A DNA stretch of 64,000 nucleotides from Mycolicibacterium peregrinum (GTDB lineage Bacteria; Actinomycetota; Actinomycetes; Mycobacteriales; Mycobacteriaceae). The notes under the pieces are model-generated. The model made no database searches. It worked only from the letters and a program-made list of their open reading frames with translations, and was not told the DNA's origin. The stretch is taken from NCBI RefSeq assembly GCF_002102345.1, contig NZ_LQPP01000018.1, positions 278,935 to 342,934 of the forward strand, given 5' to 3'. Each line of letters opens with the position of its first letter. Within the stretch, counting starts at the first letter, position 1. This document shows positions 1-8,110 of the stretch, in pieces. A program made the translations under genes and the position numbers.

Positions 1-17
1 TATGACACACTTCGGCG

Positions 18-761
18 ATGAGTAGCGGAGGGGGCGCCCCGCGGACGGCGATCATCGTGTCCGTCATCGCCTTGGTTGTCGGTGTTCTCGGCATCATCGC
101 GTCGGTGATGGTGAACGCGTTCGTCATCGCAGATGACGATGCATACGGCGAGGTGCCGATCCCGGGCTCGGCGAGTCTGGAGTTGCCCGCCGGCGACGTG
201 GACATCGCCTACCGCGCCACGACCCTCACCGTGGGCGGCAAGGGGGTGATGGTGCCTCCGATCCAACTGGCCATCACACCGCCGACCGGAGTGGCCACAC
301 CGCTCATCACCGACTCGATGAGCAGTTCATCGAAGACCAACCGGGAAATCACGGTGCGGGTCTTCACCGCCCACATCGAGGAGGCGGGCACCTACCGTAT
401 CGACGCCAAGGCCTCGGTCTTCGAGTCTCAGAATCCGAGGCTGACATTCGGACACAGCAGCCCCTACTACTGGGTGATGTGGCCCTTCATCGGGATGACG
501 GTCCTGGCCGCTGTCGCGCTCGGTCTGTCGATCTGGTGGAGCCTCCGCTCGGGGAAGCAGGCGACTCCGCTACCCAGCTACCCGACGACATACACAGCGA
601 CCGGCACCCCGACGTACGCACCGACATATTCCGGATCCCAGGTTCCCGACGATCAGGCCGTCCGGCTCGAACAACTCAAAACCATTGCTGCCCTGCGTGA
701 TACCGGCGCACTGACCGAGGCCGAGTTCGAAGCGGAGAAGCGCCGGATTCTGGGAAGCTGA
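18..761 (+). CDS. Two-TM membrane protein with C-terminal SHOCT domain
   Basis: A 247-residue protein with a hydrophobic helix at about residues 10-37, an extracytoplasmic stretch of about 110 residues, a second helix at about 150-173, a Pro/Thr/Tyr-rich linker and a C-terminal SHOCT-like helical hairpin (about 213-246, pattern LEQLKTIAALRDTGALTEAE). SHOCT is a short oligomerisation module often attached to membrane proteins. The start is the ATG at 18; upstream DNA lies outside the window, so an operon partner cannot be judged. It ends 2 bp from the convergent monooxygenase gene. The specific function is unknown; only the topology and SHOCT module are visible. Confidence 0.8.
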   Translation: MSSGGGAPRTAIIVSVIALVVGVLGIIASVMVNAFVIADDDAYGEVPIPGSASLELPAGDVDIAYRATTLTVGGKGVMVPPIQLAITPPTGVATPLITDSMSSSSKTNREITVRVFTAHIEEAGTYRIDAKASVFESQNPRLTFGHSSPYYWVMWPFIGMTVLAAVALGLSIWWSLRSGKQATPLPSYPTTYTATGTPTYAPTYSGSQVPDDQAVRLEQLKTIAALRDTGALTEAEFEAEKRRILGS

Positions 762-763
762 GG

Positions 764-2137
764 CTAGGCGGCCCGTGTTATCCGGCCCGACCGCTGGAAG
801 GATCCGGCCGGGACGAACCGCTCCAGCAACGCGTCGGCCGGCTCGCCGGAGAACTCGGTGATCAGCTGCTTGGCGGCGGCTACCGAGTCGAGACGCTCGA
901 CCGGCCTCGGATCATTCAGCAGCCCATATAGTTTCGAGGCGAACCGCGGGCTGCCCTGTGCCGCCGCGAAGAACAGGTTGCCGTACTCGGCCAGCTCGGG
1001 ATCGGACAGGAACAAGCGGGTGACCAGTTGCGCGGCCCGTGCCCGGTCCGCGTAGAAATCTTCGAATGCGTTGCGCAGCCACGCCTCGTCGAACGGTCCG
1101 TCATGTTCGGCTGCCTTGCGCACCAGTGCCGCGGCCTGTATCAGGCCGCCTTGGGCGCCCTGGCCGGCGATCGGATCGTAGGACACCGCGGTATCGCCAA
1201 GGGCGGCCACAGGATGGCCACCGGTGGTGCGGCCCACCCCGCCGCGCACCACCTGGGTGACGGCGCCTTTGAGCCACGAGTGCGGATCGGCCTCGATGGT
1301 CCTGAGCTCGCCGACCTCGGGCAGATCCCAGTCGATGATGTCGCGGTGCAGCGCGGTGACGATGTCGAGCGCGGATTGCGCGTCCTGCGCGCCGGCGAAC
1401 CGGTGCTCCCACTCGCTGCCGGGGCGGGCCCAGCCCAGGAACGCCCAGGTCGGTCCGGCATCCTTGTGCAGGTAGCCACCCCACCAAGCCTCGCCCTGAT
1501 CGGAGACCACCGTCAAGGCGCTGTGGCGACCACCTGCGCCGCTGCGATGGGCGAAAACCTCAGGCCCGTAGGGTAAACCGGTCAATGTCACCGTCAACAG
1601 GCTGCGCTGAGGCCGATCGTAGGCGGAGCGGTCGGCATCGACAGGAAACAGCGATGACAACCCACCGCGGCCCGTGGCAACCAGTGTGAGGTCGACACTC
1701 GCGGCGATCCCGTCCAGACGCACCGGGTCGACGGCCTCGACCACAAACCGTCCACCGCGCTGCTGGAACAAGGTGAGCCGATCGTCAGCCTTGAGCCGGG
1801 TGTCCACCGCGAGCCCGACGAAGCCTTCGAAGTCGACATCGAAGGCGATCTCCTCCGACCGGTCCGGACCGGAACCGTCCACCACGCGCACACTTTCCCC
1901 GGTCGAAGTCGGGGCGGTGGCCAGATAGGTGTTCAGGCCCAGCGACTCCTCGGCCCGCTGGGCCTCCCCGAAGATCAGTGCGGTGCCGGTGGCCGGAACG
2001 TCGTCGCGCAAACTGCGCTGATCACGGTCGCTGTACAGGGTGACCTCAAACCCGTTGTCCAGCAGCCCGAGAGCGGCCGTCACCCCGGTTTGTCCCGCGC
2101 CGACCACCGCTGCGGTACGCCGATCTGAACTCGTCAT
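764..2137 (-). CDS. StyA-like FAD-dependent monooxygenase (styrene/indole monooxygenase family)
   Basis: A 457-residue flavoprotein. It has an N-terminal Rossmann dinucleotide-binding motif (VVGAGQTG, about residues 9-16) and the overall pattern of the group E, styrene/indole-type, flavin monooxygenases, including a late ALGDTAVSYDPIAGQGAQGG segment that resembles the second FAD-contacting motif (GD...P..GQG). Members oxygenate aromatic or alkene substrates using FADH2 from a separate reductase; no such reductase is adjacent here, so the substrate and partner are unknown. The ATG at 2137 puts the Rossmann strand near the N-terminus; an in-frame start 45 bp upstream would add a non-conserved tail. 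Family call by motif recognition. Confidence 0.75.
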   Translation of the reverse strand: MTSSDRRTAAVVGAGQTGVTAALGLLDNGFEVTLYSDRDQRSLRDDVPATGTALIFGEAQRAEESLGLNTYLATAPTSTGESVRVVDGSGPDRSEEIAFDVDFEGFVGLAVDTRLKADDRLTLFQQRGGRFVVEAVDPVRLDGIAASVDLTLVATGRGGLSSLFPVDADRSAYDRPQRSLLTVTLTGLPYGPEVFAHRSGAGGRHSALTVVSDQGEAWWGGYLHKDAGPTWAFLGWARPGSEWEHRFAGAQDAQSALDIVTALHRDIIDWDLPEVGELRTIEADPHSWLKGAVTQVVRGGVGRTTGGHPVAALGDTAVSYDPIAGQGAQGGLIQAAALVRKAAEHDGPFDEAWLRNAFEDFYADRARAAQLVTRLFLSDPELAEYGNLFFAAAQGSPRFASKLYGLLNDPRPVERLDSVAAAKQLITEFSGEPADALLERFVPAGSFQRSGRITRAA

Positions 2138-2200
2138 GGGTGCCACTATGGGCGCACCGTCACCTGCCGGTAAGGGACTCACTCAGCGTGATCGCAACCT

Positions 2201-3376
2201 CTACTGGAGTGTGGGACCGATCATCGACATCAAGGGATCGGCGGGACCGATGTCGAGGGTGCATTCGCTGGGCCGTGGGTCCGGCACGAAAGCCCAGAAC
2301 ATCGCGCCCGCGGTTCCCATCGTGCGCATCCTGTCGATCGCGTCGACGAGAACCTGCTTCCGCGCGCCCAGCGAATCACAGGAACCGGCCTCCATGCCGA
2401 TCTCGGCGACAAACAACGGCTTGCCTACCGCACGTGTTTGCGCGATGCGGCGCTGCAGGCCGTCGTATGGGTCTCCGGGGAGATAATCCGTCTGTTCGTA
2501 GTAGTGGTACTCGAGCACGTCCACGCCAGGCGATGCGGCCACCATCTCGAACTCGTGTCCCGCTGACCCGCACTGGCCCCCGCCGGCGTGACCGCTGAAA
2601 AGCACGGTGCCAGGATCCAGCTCGCGAATCCGGGCACCGGACGCGTCCAGGAACGCGCGTAGTGTCTCCGGGGCGGTGGCGTGGCAACTGCGCTTGGTCC
2701 AATGGCAGGTGTGGTCCAGGCAGTAGGACGGTTCGGGTTCGCCCACCGCGGTCCAGCCGGCAAGCGAAGGGGAGCCGCCCCAGCGCTTGACGGCAGTGTC
2801 CAGCCACGTGGCAAACGTCATCGGCAGACCGTGGGACACATCGGTGCGCCAGCCGCCCGCGTACCAGTCGAAATCCTTGAAATAGTCGTTCTCGCAACCT
2901 CCGTCGTCACTGGTGAGCACAGCGATCAGGAGTTGTCCGTGGCGTTCGGCCGCCCGGAACACCGCATCCAGCGAGGTGAAATCGAGCTGTCCGGTGTACT
3001 TGTTCACCGCGAAACTGGAGTAGGCGTTGAAACGCGTCACCGAATGTGCCGGCAGGCTGCCGAAGTACGAGTCGAGGTCGACCTGCGCACCGCACCCGGC
3101 ATTGATGGACCAGTTTGTGGCCAGCTGATAGGCGTTGATGCCGACCGGCCACACTGGTTTGCCATCGAGGGTGAGCGACGTTCCCGAGACGCCCAGCCGC
3201 GGGAGGGCTGCCTGGCCGGTGGTTGCCTGCCTGGCACCGCTGGGCACTGGCGGCATCGGCTCGGGCGCCGACGGTGAACAGGCCGCCGCGAACAGCAGTG
3301 CCACGCAGAGCAACACCGCGGTGCGAAATGGCCTGCCGACTATTGAGCCAGGGTATCGACTCGGTTGCCGTTGCAA
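2201..3376 (-). CDS. Lipoprotein with GH5-like (cellulase/mannanase) glycoside hydrolase fold
   Basis: 391 residues with a hydrophobic signal and lipobox (LFAAAC, Cys about residue 33), predicting export and lipid anchoring. The mature part begins with a GLTLDGKPVWPVGIN-like motif typical of (beta/alpha)8 GH5-type enzymes. A candidate acid/base Glu is seen in GWTAVGEPEP (mid-protein) and a candidate nucleophile Glu in PLFVAEIGME (C-terminal third). The substrate, perhaps a beta-mannan or glucan, is not deducible. The gene starts with TTG, only 3 bp after the metallo-hydrolase stop, so co-transcription with mscR and the hydrolase is plausible. No strong Shine-Dalgarno is visible, so the exact start is uncertain. 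Confidence 0.72.
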   Translation of the reverse strand: MQRQPSRYPGSIVGRPFRTAVLLCVALLFAAACSPSAPEPMPPVPSGARQATTGQAALPRLGVSGTSLTLDGKPVWPVGINAYQLATNWSINAGCGAQVDLDSYFGSLPAHSVTRFNAYSSFAVNKYTGQLDFTSLDAVFRAAERHGQLLIAVLTSDDGGCENDYFKDFDWYAGGWRTDVSHGLPMTFATWLDTAVKRWGGSPSLAGWTAVGEPEPSYCLDHTCHWTKRSCHATAPETLRAFLDASGARIRELDPGTVLFSGHAGGGQCGSAGHEFEMVAASPGVDVLEYHYYEQTDYLPGDPYDGLQRRIAQTRAVGKPLFVAEIGMEAGSCDSLGARKQVLVDAIDRMRTMGTAGAMFWAFVPDPRPSECTLDIGPADPLMSMIGPTLQ

Positions 3377-3379
3377 GCG

Positions 3380-4012
3380 CTAATGCCCGCGGGCGACCCA
3401 TTCGTCGTAGTGGACGATCTCGTCGCCGATGGTGGTGGTGTCACCGTGGCCGGTGTAGACGACGGTCTCGGCGGGCAGCATTCCCAGCCGCTTGGAGATG
3501 GAGTCCAGGATGGTCGGGAAGTCCGAGAACGACCGTCCGGTGGCACCCGGGCCGCCTTGGAACAGGGTGTCGCCCGAGATCACCGCGTTGAGTTCGGGGA
3601 TGGACCAGCAGACTGAGCCGGGGGAGTGTCCCGGGGTGTGCAGGGCGTGCAGTTCGATGCCGCCGGCACGCAGCACCTGATCGTCCTCGACCGTACGGAA
3701 GTCGTTGTCGGGGTGCACGACTCGCCACAACATTTCGTCGGCGGGGTGCAGCAGCACCGGTGCGTCCAGTGCCTTGCCCAGTTCGGGCGCAACGGTGATG
3801 TGGTCGTTGTGGCCGTGGGTGCAGACCACTGCGACGACGTTGCGGCCGCCCACGGCTTCGATGATCGGGGCGGCGGTGTGGGCGGCGTCGAACACGATGA
3901 CGTCACTGTCGTCGCCGACGATCCAGATGTTGTTGTCGACGTCCCAACTGCCGCCGTCGAGTTCGAACTTGCCACTGGTGACAACGCGCTGAATCTGCGA
4001 AGGCCCGCTCAT
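3380..4012 (-). CDS. Metallo-beta-lactamase-fold hydrolase (mscR-linked)
   Basis: 210 residues with the canonical MBL zinc motif CTHGHNDH, a later HTPGHSPG motif and a distal Asp in ISGDTLF, so a complete binuclear metal site is present. Size and layout match glyoxalase II-like thioesterases. The gene overlaps the end of mscR by 4 bp (ATGA), and this gene pair is conserved in mycobacteria, including the Rv2260 neighbour of mscR. A role in hydrolysing an S-acyl-mycothiol such as the formyl product of MscR is an attractive inference but is not proved by sequence. Confidence 0.85.
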   Translation of the reverse strand: MSGPSQIQRVVTSGKFELDGGSWDVDNNIWIVGDDSDVIVFDAAHTAAPIIEAVGGRNVVAVVCTHGHNDHITVAPELGKALDAPVLLHPADEMLWRVVHPDNDFRTVEDDQVLRAGGIELHALHTPGHSPGSVCWSIPELNAVISGDTLFQGGPGATGRSFSDFPTILDSISKRLGMLPAETVVYTGHGDTTTIGDEIVHYDEWVARGH

Positions 4013-5100
4013 TTCTTCAACACCACCACGGACCGCAGCACCTCACCGGCGTGCATCTTGTGGAATGCATCCTCGATCGCGTCAAGTCCGATGCGCTCGG
4101 AGACGAACTTCTCCAACGGCAGCCGGCCCTGCAGGTACAGGGAGATCAGGGTGGGGAAGTCGCGTTCGGGCAGGCAGTCGCCGTACCAGGAGGACTTCAA
4201 AGATCCGCCGCGGGAGAAGAAGTCGACCAGCGGCATCTCCAGGGTCATGTCCGGGGTGGGGACACCGACCAGCACCACGGTGCCGGCCAGATCGCGCGCG
4301 TAGAACGCCTGCTTCCAGGTTTCGGGGCGGCCGACCGCGTCGATCACGACGTCGGCGCCGAACCCGTCGGTGAGGTCCTGGATGGTCTTCACCGCGTCGA
4401 GGTCACGGGCATTGATGGTGTGAGTGGCCCCGAAATCGCGGGCCCAGTTCAGCTTCTTGTTGTCGGTGTCGACGGCGATGATCTTCTTCGCGCCGACCAG
4501 GGCGGCACCGGCGATCGCCGCGTCTCCCACACCGCCGCAGCCGATGACGGCGACGGTGTCGTCTCGGGTCACCGCACCGGTGTTGATCGCCGCGCCGACG
4601 CCGGCCATCAGACCGCAGCCGAGCAGGCCCGCCACGGCCGGGTCGGCCTCGGAATCAACCTTGGTGCACTGACCTTCGTGAACCAGGGTCTTGTCGGCGA
4701 ACGCCCCGATACCCAGCGCCGGAGTGAGTTCCGTGCCGTCGGTCAACGTCATCTTCTGCGCAGCGTTGTGGGTGTCGAAGCACAAATGCGGGCGGCCGCG
4801 TTTACAGGCGCGGCACTCCCCACACACTGCGCGCCAGTTGAGGATGACGAAATCGCCGGGTTCGACGTGGGTGACTCCCTCGCCGACCGATTCGACCGTG
4901 CCCGCGGCCTCGTGGCCGAGCAGGAACGGGTATTCGTCGTTGATACCGCCCTCGCGGTAGGTCAGGTCGGTATGGCACACGCCGCAGGCGATGATGTCGA
5001 CCACCACCTCACCGGGACCCGGATCGGGGATGACGATGTCGACCAGTTCGACCGGCTGACCTTTGGACCGAGAAATCACACCACGCACCGTCTGGCTCAT
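4009..5100 (-). CDS. mscR: S-nitrosomycothiol reductase / mycothiol-dependent formaldehyde dehydrogenase
   Basis: 363-residue zinc-dependent class III-type alcohol dehydrogenase. Catalytic zinc ligands appear as Cys42 (GVCHTD) and His64-Glu65 (GHEAAG). Structural-zinc cysteines are C93, C96, C99 and C107 ([15 protein letters not shown]). The NAD-binding motif is [11 protein letters not shown] at about 190. It oxidises the formaldehyde-mycothiol adduct and reduces S-nitrosomycothiol, protecting the cytosol from formaldehyde and nitrosative stress. The ATG at 5100 is chosen because a TTGGAC-N17-TAGGTT promoter ends 7 bp upstream; the 36-bp-longer in-frame start would lie within the -10 region. 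It is followed by the MBL hydrolase with a 4-bp overlap. Confidence 0.92.
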   Translation of the reverse strand: MSQTVRGVISRSKGQPVELVDIVIPDPGPGEVVVDIIACGVCHTDLTYREGGINDEYPFLLGHEAAGTVESVGEGVTHVEPGDFVILNWRAVCGECRACKRGRPHLCFDTHNAAQKMTLTDGTELTPALGIGAFADKTLVHEGQCTKVDSEADPAVAGLLGCGLMAGVGAAINTGAVTRDDTVAVIGCGGVGDAAIAGAALVGAKKIIAVDTDNKKLNWARDFGATHTINARDLDAVKTIQDLTDGFGADVVIDAVGRPETWKQAFYARDLAGTVVLVGVPTPDMTLEMPLVDFFSRGGSLKSSWYGDCLPERDFPTLISLYLQGRLPLEKFVSERIGLDAIEDAFHKMHAGEVLRSVVVLKK

Positions 5101-5136
5101 GCCTAATAACCTAATGCAAACCGGACAGGTGTCCAA
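5101..5136 (-). promoter_or_regulatory. mscR promoter with overlapping palindromic operator
   Basis: Reading the minus strand, a -35 TTGGAC (5131-5136) is separated by exactly 17 bp from a -10 TAGGTT (5108-5113), with 7 bp left before the mscR ATG, so the message may be leaderless or nearly so. A perfect palindrome with arms GGACA/TGTCC and a 2-bp centre occupies 5123-5134, overlapping the -35 and spacer, where a bound repressor would block RNA polymerase. The arm pattern is of the kind bound by TetR-type repressors. The cognate regulator is not identifiable in the window. Confidence 0.6.
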
Positions 5137-5203
5137 TTAGTGGCGGGATCTCGTCGTGCACTGAATCTCGGCCCGGTGGAGCGTCCGCGCGTTACCGTGG
5201 GTT

Positions 5204-6088
5204 GTGGTCGACGATCGAACCCAACTGCTGGTGGTCGCACGCTCGGCGTATCGGCGAAATGACTGGCGTACCAGCTACGAATCCTTCAGCCGGGTCGACG
5301 GCATGCTGGCCCTCGACACCGACGATCTTGCCGTGTACGCCGCGGCGGCCTGGCGGCAGGGCCATGGCCGCGAGTCGGTGCGGATCAACGAACAGGTGCA
5401 CAGCCGGCTGCTGCGCACCGATCCGGTGCAGGCCGCGATGAAGGCGGCCGAACTCGGTCTGGCCTGGCTCGCTCGCGGTCACGTGTCGCTGGCCGGCAGT
5501 TGGGGGCAGCGGGCGCAGATGCTGCTGGACGGCGTCCCGGAGACCACCGCGCACGGTTACCTGGAATACCTGATCGCGGTGACGGCGGCCGACACCGGCG
5601 ATGACGACCGATTCGGCGCTGCGACCCGCCGATTGTCGGCCCTCGCAGAGAACTTGGACGACGCCGCCCTGGCCACACTGGCGCGGGCGCTCGGCGGCAT
5701 GGCCGCGGTCGCGGCGGGCGATCCGACCGGTTACCAGGCGCTCGATCAGGTGCTGCTGCCGGTGCTCGACGAACCGGTGCCGGTGGAATGGGCGGCAGAT
5801 GTGTACCGACGGGCGTTGAGCTTGGCGCGCCGGCAAGGCGCCGGTGATCGGTTGACGGCGTGGACACAGTCGATGCAGCAGTGGTGTGAGGCCACCGAAC
5901 CGGACTCGCCGGAGTCTGCCTACCGCGCGGTCCTCGACGTGCACCGGCTCTCGGCGATTGCGAACCCCGATCCGCAGGAGTTGGTTCGGCGGGTGGTCGG
6001 ACTGCGTCGCCTGGTCGCCGACGTGGATGCGGTGGCGGCGAGCATGGTCGAGGAGTTGCTTTCCCGGAGTCTGGGGCGTGCCCGATAG
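5204..6088 (+). CDS. Alpha-helical (TPR-like) repeat protein of unknown function
   Basis: 294 residues, almost entirely amphipathic helices rich in Ala, Leu and Arg, with repeated patterns such as A-x-W-x-x-GH-x-x-S-x-x-x-x that resemble degenerate tetratricopeptide repeats. No signal peptide, DNA-binding domain or catalytic motif is evident. Its N-terminal third resembles the helical repeat segments found in some actinobacterial LuxR-type regulators, but no C-terminal HTH is present. It starts with GTG, is divergent from mscR across 103 bp, and ends 11 bp before the serine hydrolase start, suggesting an operon with it. A scaffold or binding role is the most that can be inferred. Confidence 0.65.
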   Translation: MVDDRTQLLVVARSAYRRNDWRTSYESFSRVDGMLALDTDDLAVYAAAAWRQGHGRESVRINEQVHSRLLRTDPVQAAMKAAELGLAWLARGHVSLAGSWGQRAQMLLDGVPETTAHGYLEYLIAVTAADTGDDDRFGAATRRLSALAENLDDAALATLARALGGMAAVAAGDPTGYQALDQVLLPVLDEPVPVEWAADVYRRALSLARRQGAGDRLTAWTQSMQQWCEATEPDSPESAYRAVLDVHRLSAIANPDPQELVRRVVGLRRLVADVDAVAASMVEELLSRSLGRAR

Positions 6089-6099
6089 ATTTGGTGTCG

Positions 6100-6933
6100 A
6101 TGAGCGCCGCCGAAGTCCTTCGCGTTATCGATACCTGGCCCGTCGAGACAGCGGCTGCGGCAGTGGTCGGGCCCTCCGGTGTGCTAGCCGGCCATGGCGA
6201 TTTCGACAAACCCTTCACGTTGGCCTCGGTGACCAAACCGCTCGTGGCCCGCGCGGTGCAGATCGCGATCGAAGAGGGCGCGGTGGAACTCGACACTCCG
6301 GCGGGCCCGCCCGGATCGACGATCCGGCACCTGTTGGCCCACGCCTCGGGCGTGTCGATGCGCTCGGCCGAGGTGCTCGCCCGGCCGGGGCAGCGTCGGA
6401 TCTATTCGAACTACGGATTCGAACTGCTGGCGCGTGCTGTCGAGGGTGCCGCTGACATCGAGTTCGCCAGCTATCTGACCGAGGCGGTCTTCGAGCCGCT
6501 GCAAATGACCAAGTCCACTCTGTTGGGCGGGACGCAGGCGGCCGGGTTCGGCGGTGTATCGACCGTCGGGGACCTGGCGGCATTCGCCCGGGAGTTGCTC
6601 CGCCCGGCACTGGTGTCACAGCAGCTGCACGACGACGCGGTGACGGTGCAGTTTCCCGGGCTCGATGGGGTGTTGCCGGGGTTCGGGGTGCAACGACCGA
6701 ACGACTGGGGGCTGGGCTTCGAGCTCCGCAACGGCAAATCGCCGCACTGGACGGGGTCGGCAAACTCCGCGCGTACGTTCGGGCATTTCGGCCAGTCGGG
6801 GACGTTCCTATGGGTCGATCCGGCCGCTGACCTGGCCTTGGTGGTGCTCACCGACCGTGACTTCGGGGACTGGACCTACCCGCTGTGGCCCGCGATATCT
6901 GATGGAGTGCTGAGAGAAAACGGGACACACTAG
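6100..6933 (+). CDS. Class C beta-lactamase/PBP-like serine hydrolase
   Basis: 277 residues with the three active-site motifs of the beta-lactamase/esterase (class C) fold: SVTK (nucleophile Ser43, Lys46), YSN (102-104) and HFGQSG (about 229) in the KTG position. No signal peptide is evident, so cytoplasmic esterase or peptidase activity is more likely than periplasmic beta-lactam resistance. It appears to correspond to the Rv2257c family. Three in-frame starts are possible: TTG 6091, GTG 6094 and ATG 6100; the ATG is preferred but there is no clear Shine-Dalgarno to decide. It is probably co-transcribed with the upstream helical-repeat gene. Confidence 0.8.
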   Translation: MSAAEVLRVIDTWPVETAAAAVVGPSGVLAGHGDFDKPFTLASVTKPLVARAVQIAIEEGAVELDTPAGPPGSTIRHLLAHASGVSMRSAEVLARPGQRRIYSNYGFELLARAVEGAADIEFASYLTEAVFEPLQMTKSTLLGGTQAAGFGGVSTVGDLAAFARELLRPALVSQQLHDDAVTVQFPGLDGVLPGFGVQRPNDWGLGFELRNGKSPHWTGSANSARTFGHFGQSGTFLWVDPAADLALVVLTDRDFGDWTYPLWPAISDGVLRENGTH

Positions 6934-7046
6934 CGCAACACTGGCCACACAGGGCACAATAGACACGCGCGGCACACACAACTGCATGCTCGATCGGAAT
7001 ACCAGGCCGTTGGGGAAGACGTCCCTCGTATCCGAAGGAGTAGCAG

Positions 7047-7559
7047 ATGCGTGCGTCGAACCAGTTCGCCGACGCGGCGACGGGCGTGGTGTATATCCAT
7101 GCCTCACCCGCGGCGGTATGCCCGCATGTTGAGTGGGCGTTGTCGTCGACCCTGTCGGCGCGGGCGAACCTCAAGTGGACGCCGCAACCGGCCATGCCCG
7201 GCCAGTTGCGCGCGGTGACCAACTGGGTTGGGCCCGTCGGCACCGGGGCGCAGTTGGCCAATGCCCTGCGCTCCTGGTCAGTGCTGCGCTTCGAGGTGAC
7301 CGAGGACCCCAGTGCCGGAGTGGATGGGCACCGCTGGTGCCACACCCCCCACCTCGGTCTGTGGAGCGGTGCGATGAGTGCCAACGGCGATGTGATGGTC
7401 GGCGAGATGCGGCTGCGCTCCCTCATGGCCGGTGGCGCCGACATGCTGGCAGCCGAACTCGACACCGTGCTGGGTACCGCATGGGACGAATCGCTCGAGC
7501 CCTACCGCAACGGCGGTGACGGCGCCGAGGTGTCCTGGCTGAACAGGGGCGTGGGGTAG
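7047..7559 (+). CDS. DUF3145 family protein
   Basis: 170 residues matching the actinobacterial DUF3145 family as I remember it (Rv2256c type). It is soluble and rich in Trp and Ala, with a GVVYIHASPAAVCPHVEWAL N-terminal motif that is highly characteristic of the family. The function is unknown. A clean Shine-Dalgarno (GAAGGAG, 7034-7040) lies 6 bp before the ATG and fixes the start. It is separated from the upstream hydrolase by 113 bp, which contains a possible -10 CACAAT, so it probably has its own promoter. It converges with the secreted-protein gene 4 bp away. Confidence 0.85.
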   Translation: MRASNQFADAATGVVYIHASPAAVCPHVEWALSSTLSARANLKWTPQPAMPGQLRAVTNWVGPVGTGAQLANALRSWSVLRFEVTEDPSAGVDGHRWCHTPHLGLWSGAMSANGDVMVGEMRLRSLMAGGADMLAAELDTVLGTAWDESLEPYRNGGDGAEVSWLNRGVG

Positions 7560-7563
7560 CTCG

Positions 7564-8106
7564 TCAGCTACGCGCCCAGAGGCAGTAGCCGCTGAGCTTC
7601 GTCGTGAACATGTGGTCGCTGACCTCGATGGTCAGCGACTGGCCCGGGTCTGCGCTGAACGTCTGCGGTTCCGACGTTCTGCCTGCGCCCAGGACATCGA
7701 CAACTTCGGCGCCACAATGGGCCTCGGCGGTCTGCGGAGTCCCTGTCCAGGTGCCCGCCCGGGCTTCTGGGTTTCGCCTGCCCTGCCCGTGCAGTATCAC
7801 TTGGGGACCCGTGGTCAGCCAGCGATCCGACGAGGGATAGGGGCCGCCGAACGTCTGCCAGGTCCCGGCCGTGCACTGCAGCAGACGCCGGTTGTTGCCG
7901 GTCTGCGCGGGATCAGATGGAGTCAGTGTCCCGTCGACGTTCTCGGCGCACGACGAGTCTGGTTGAGGCGCTGTGGTTTCGGATGGTCCCTGCGGCACCG
8001 GCACCGGCACCGGCACCGGCTCGGGATCGGCGTGCGCACAGGCACTCGTGCTGAGTGCGGCAGCCACAGTGAGGGCCGCCGCACTCAGCGCGAACGTTCG
8101 AGACAT
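7564..8106 (-). CDS. Small secreted protein with Val-Pro repeat
   Basis: 180 residues with an N-terminal signal (Ala-rich helix to about residue 24, AHA-DP cleavage-like site; a nearby Cys gives only a weak lipobox). Next comes a VPVPVPVP tract encoded by four GGCACC hexamers (7994-8017), then a Cys-containing mature domain. Four cysteines in the mature domain suggest two disulfides after export. No known domain is recognised. It lies 4 bp downstream of the DUF4185 gene on the same strand, so the two exported proteins may be co-expressed. Function unknown. Confidence 0.75.
   Translation of the reverse strand: MSRTFALSAAALTVAAALSTSACAHADPEPVPVPVPVPQGPSETTAPQPDSSCAENVDGTLTPSDPAQTGNNRRLLQCTAGTWQTFGGPYPSSDRWLTTGPQVILHGQGRRNPEARAGTWTGTPQTAEAHCGAEVVDVLGAGRTSEPQTFSADPGQSLTIEVSDHMFTTKLSGYCLWARS
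7994..8017. repeat. Hexanucleotide repeat (GGCACC)x4 inside a CDS
   Basis: Four perfect in-frame copies of GGCACC on the plus strand encode the Val-Pro repeat just after the signal peptide of the minus-strand secreted protein. In-frame unit length means copy-number change would lengthen or shorten the Pro-rich linker without a frameshift. Confidence 0.85.
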
Positions 8107-8110
8107 GCGG

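Noticed and set aside
7994..8017. Short tandem repeats considered as a CRISPR array
   Set aside because: Contiguous 6-bp units with no spacers inside a coding region.
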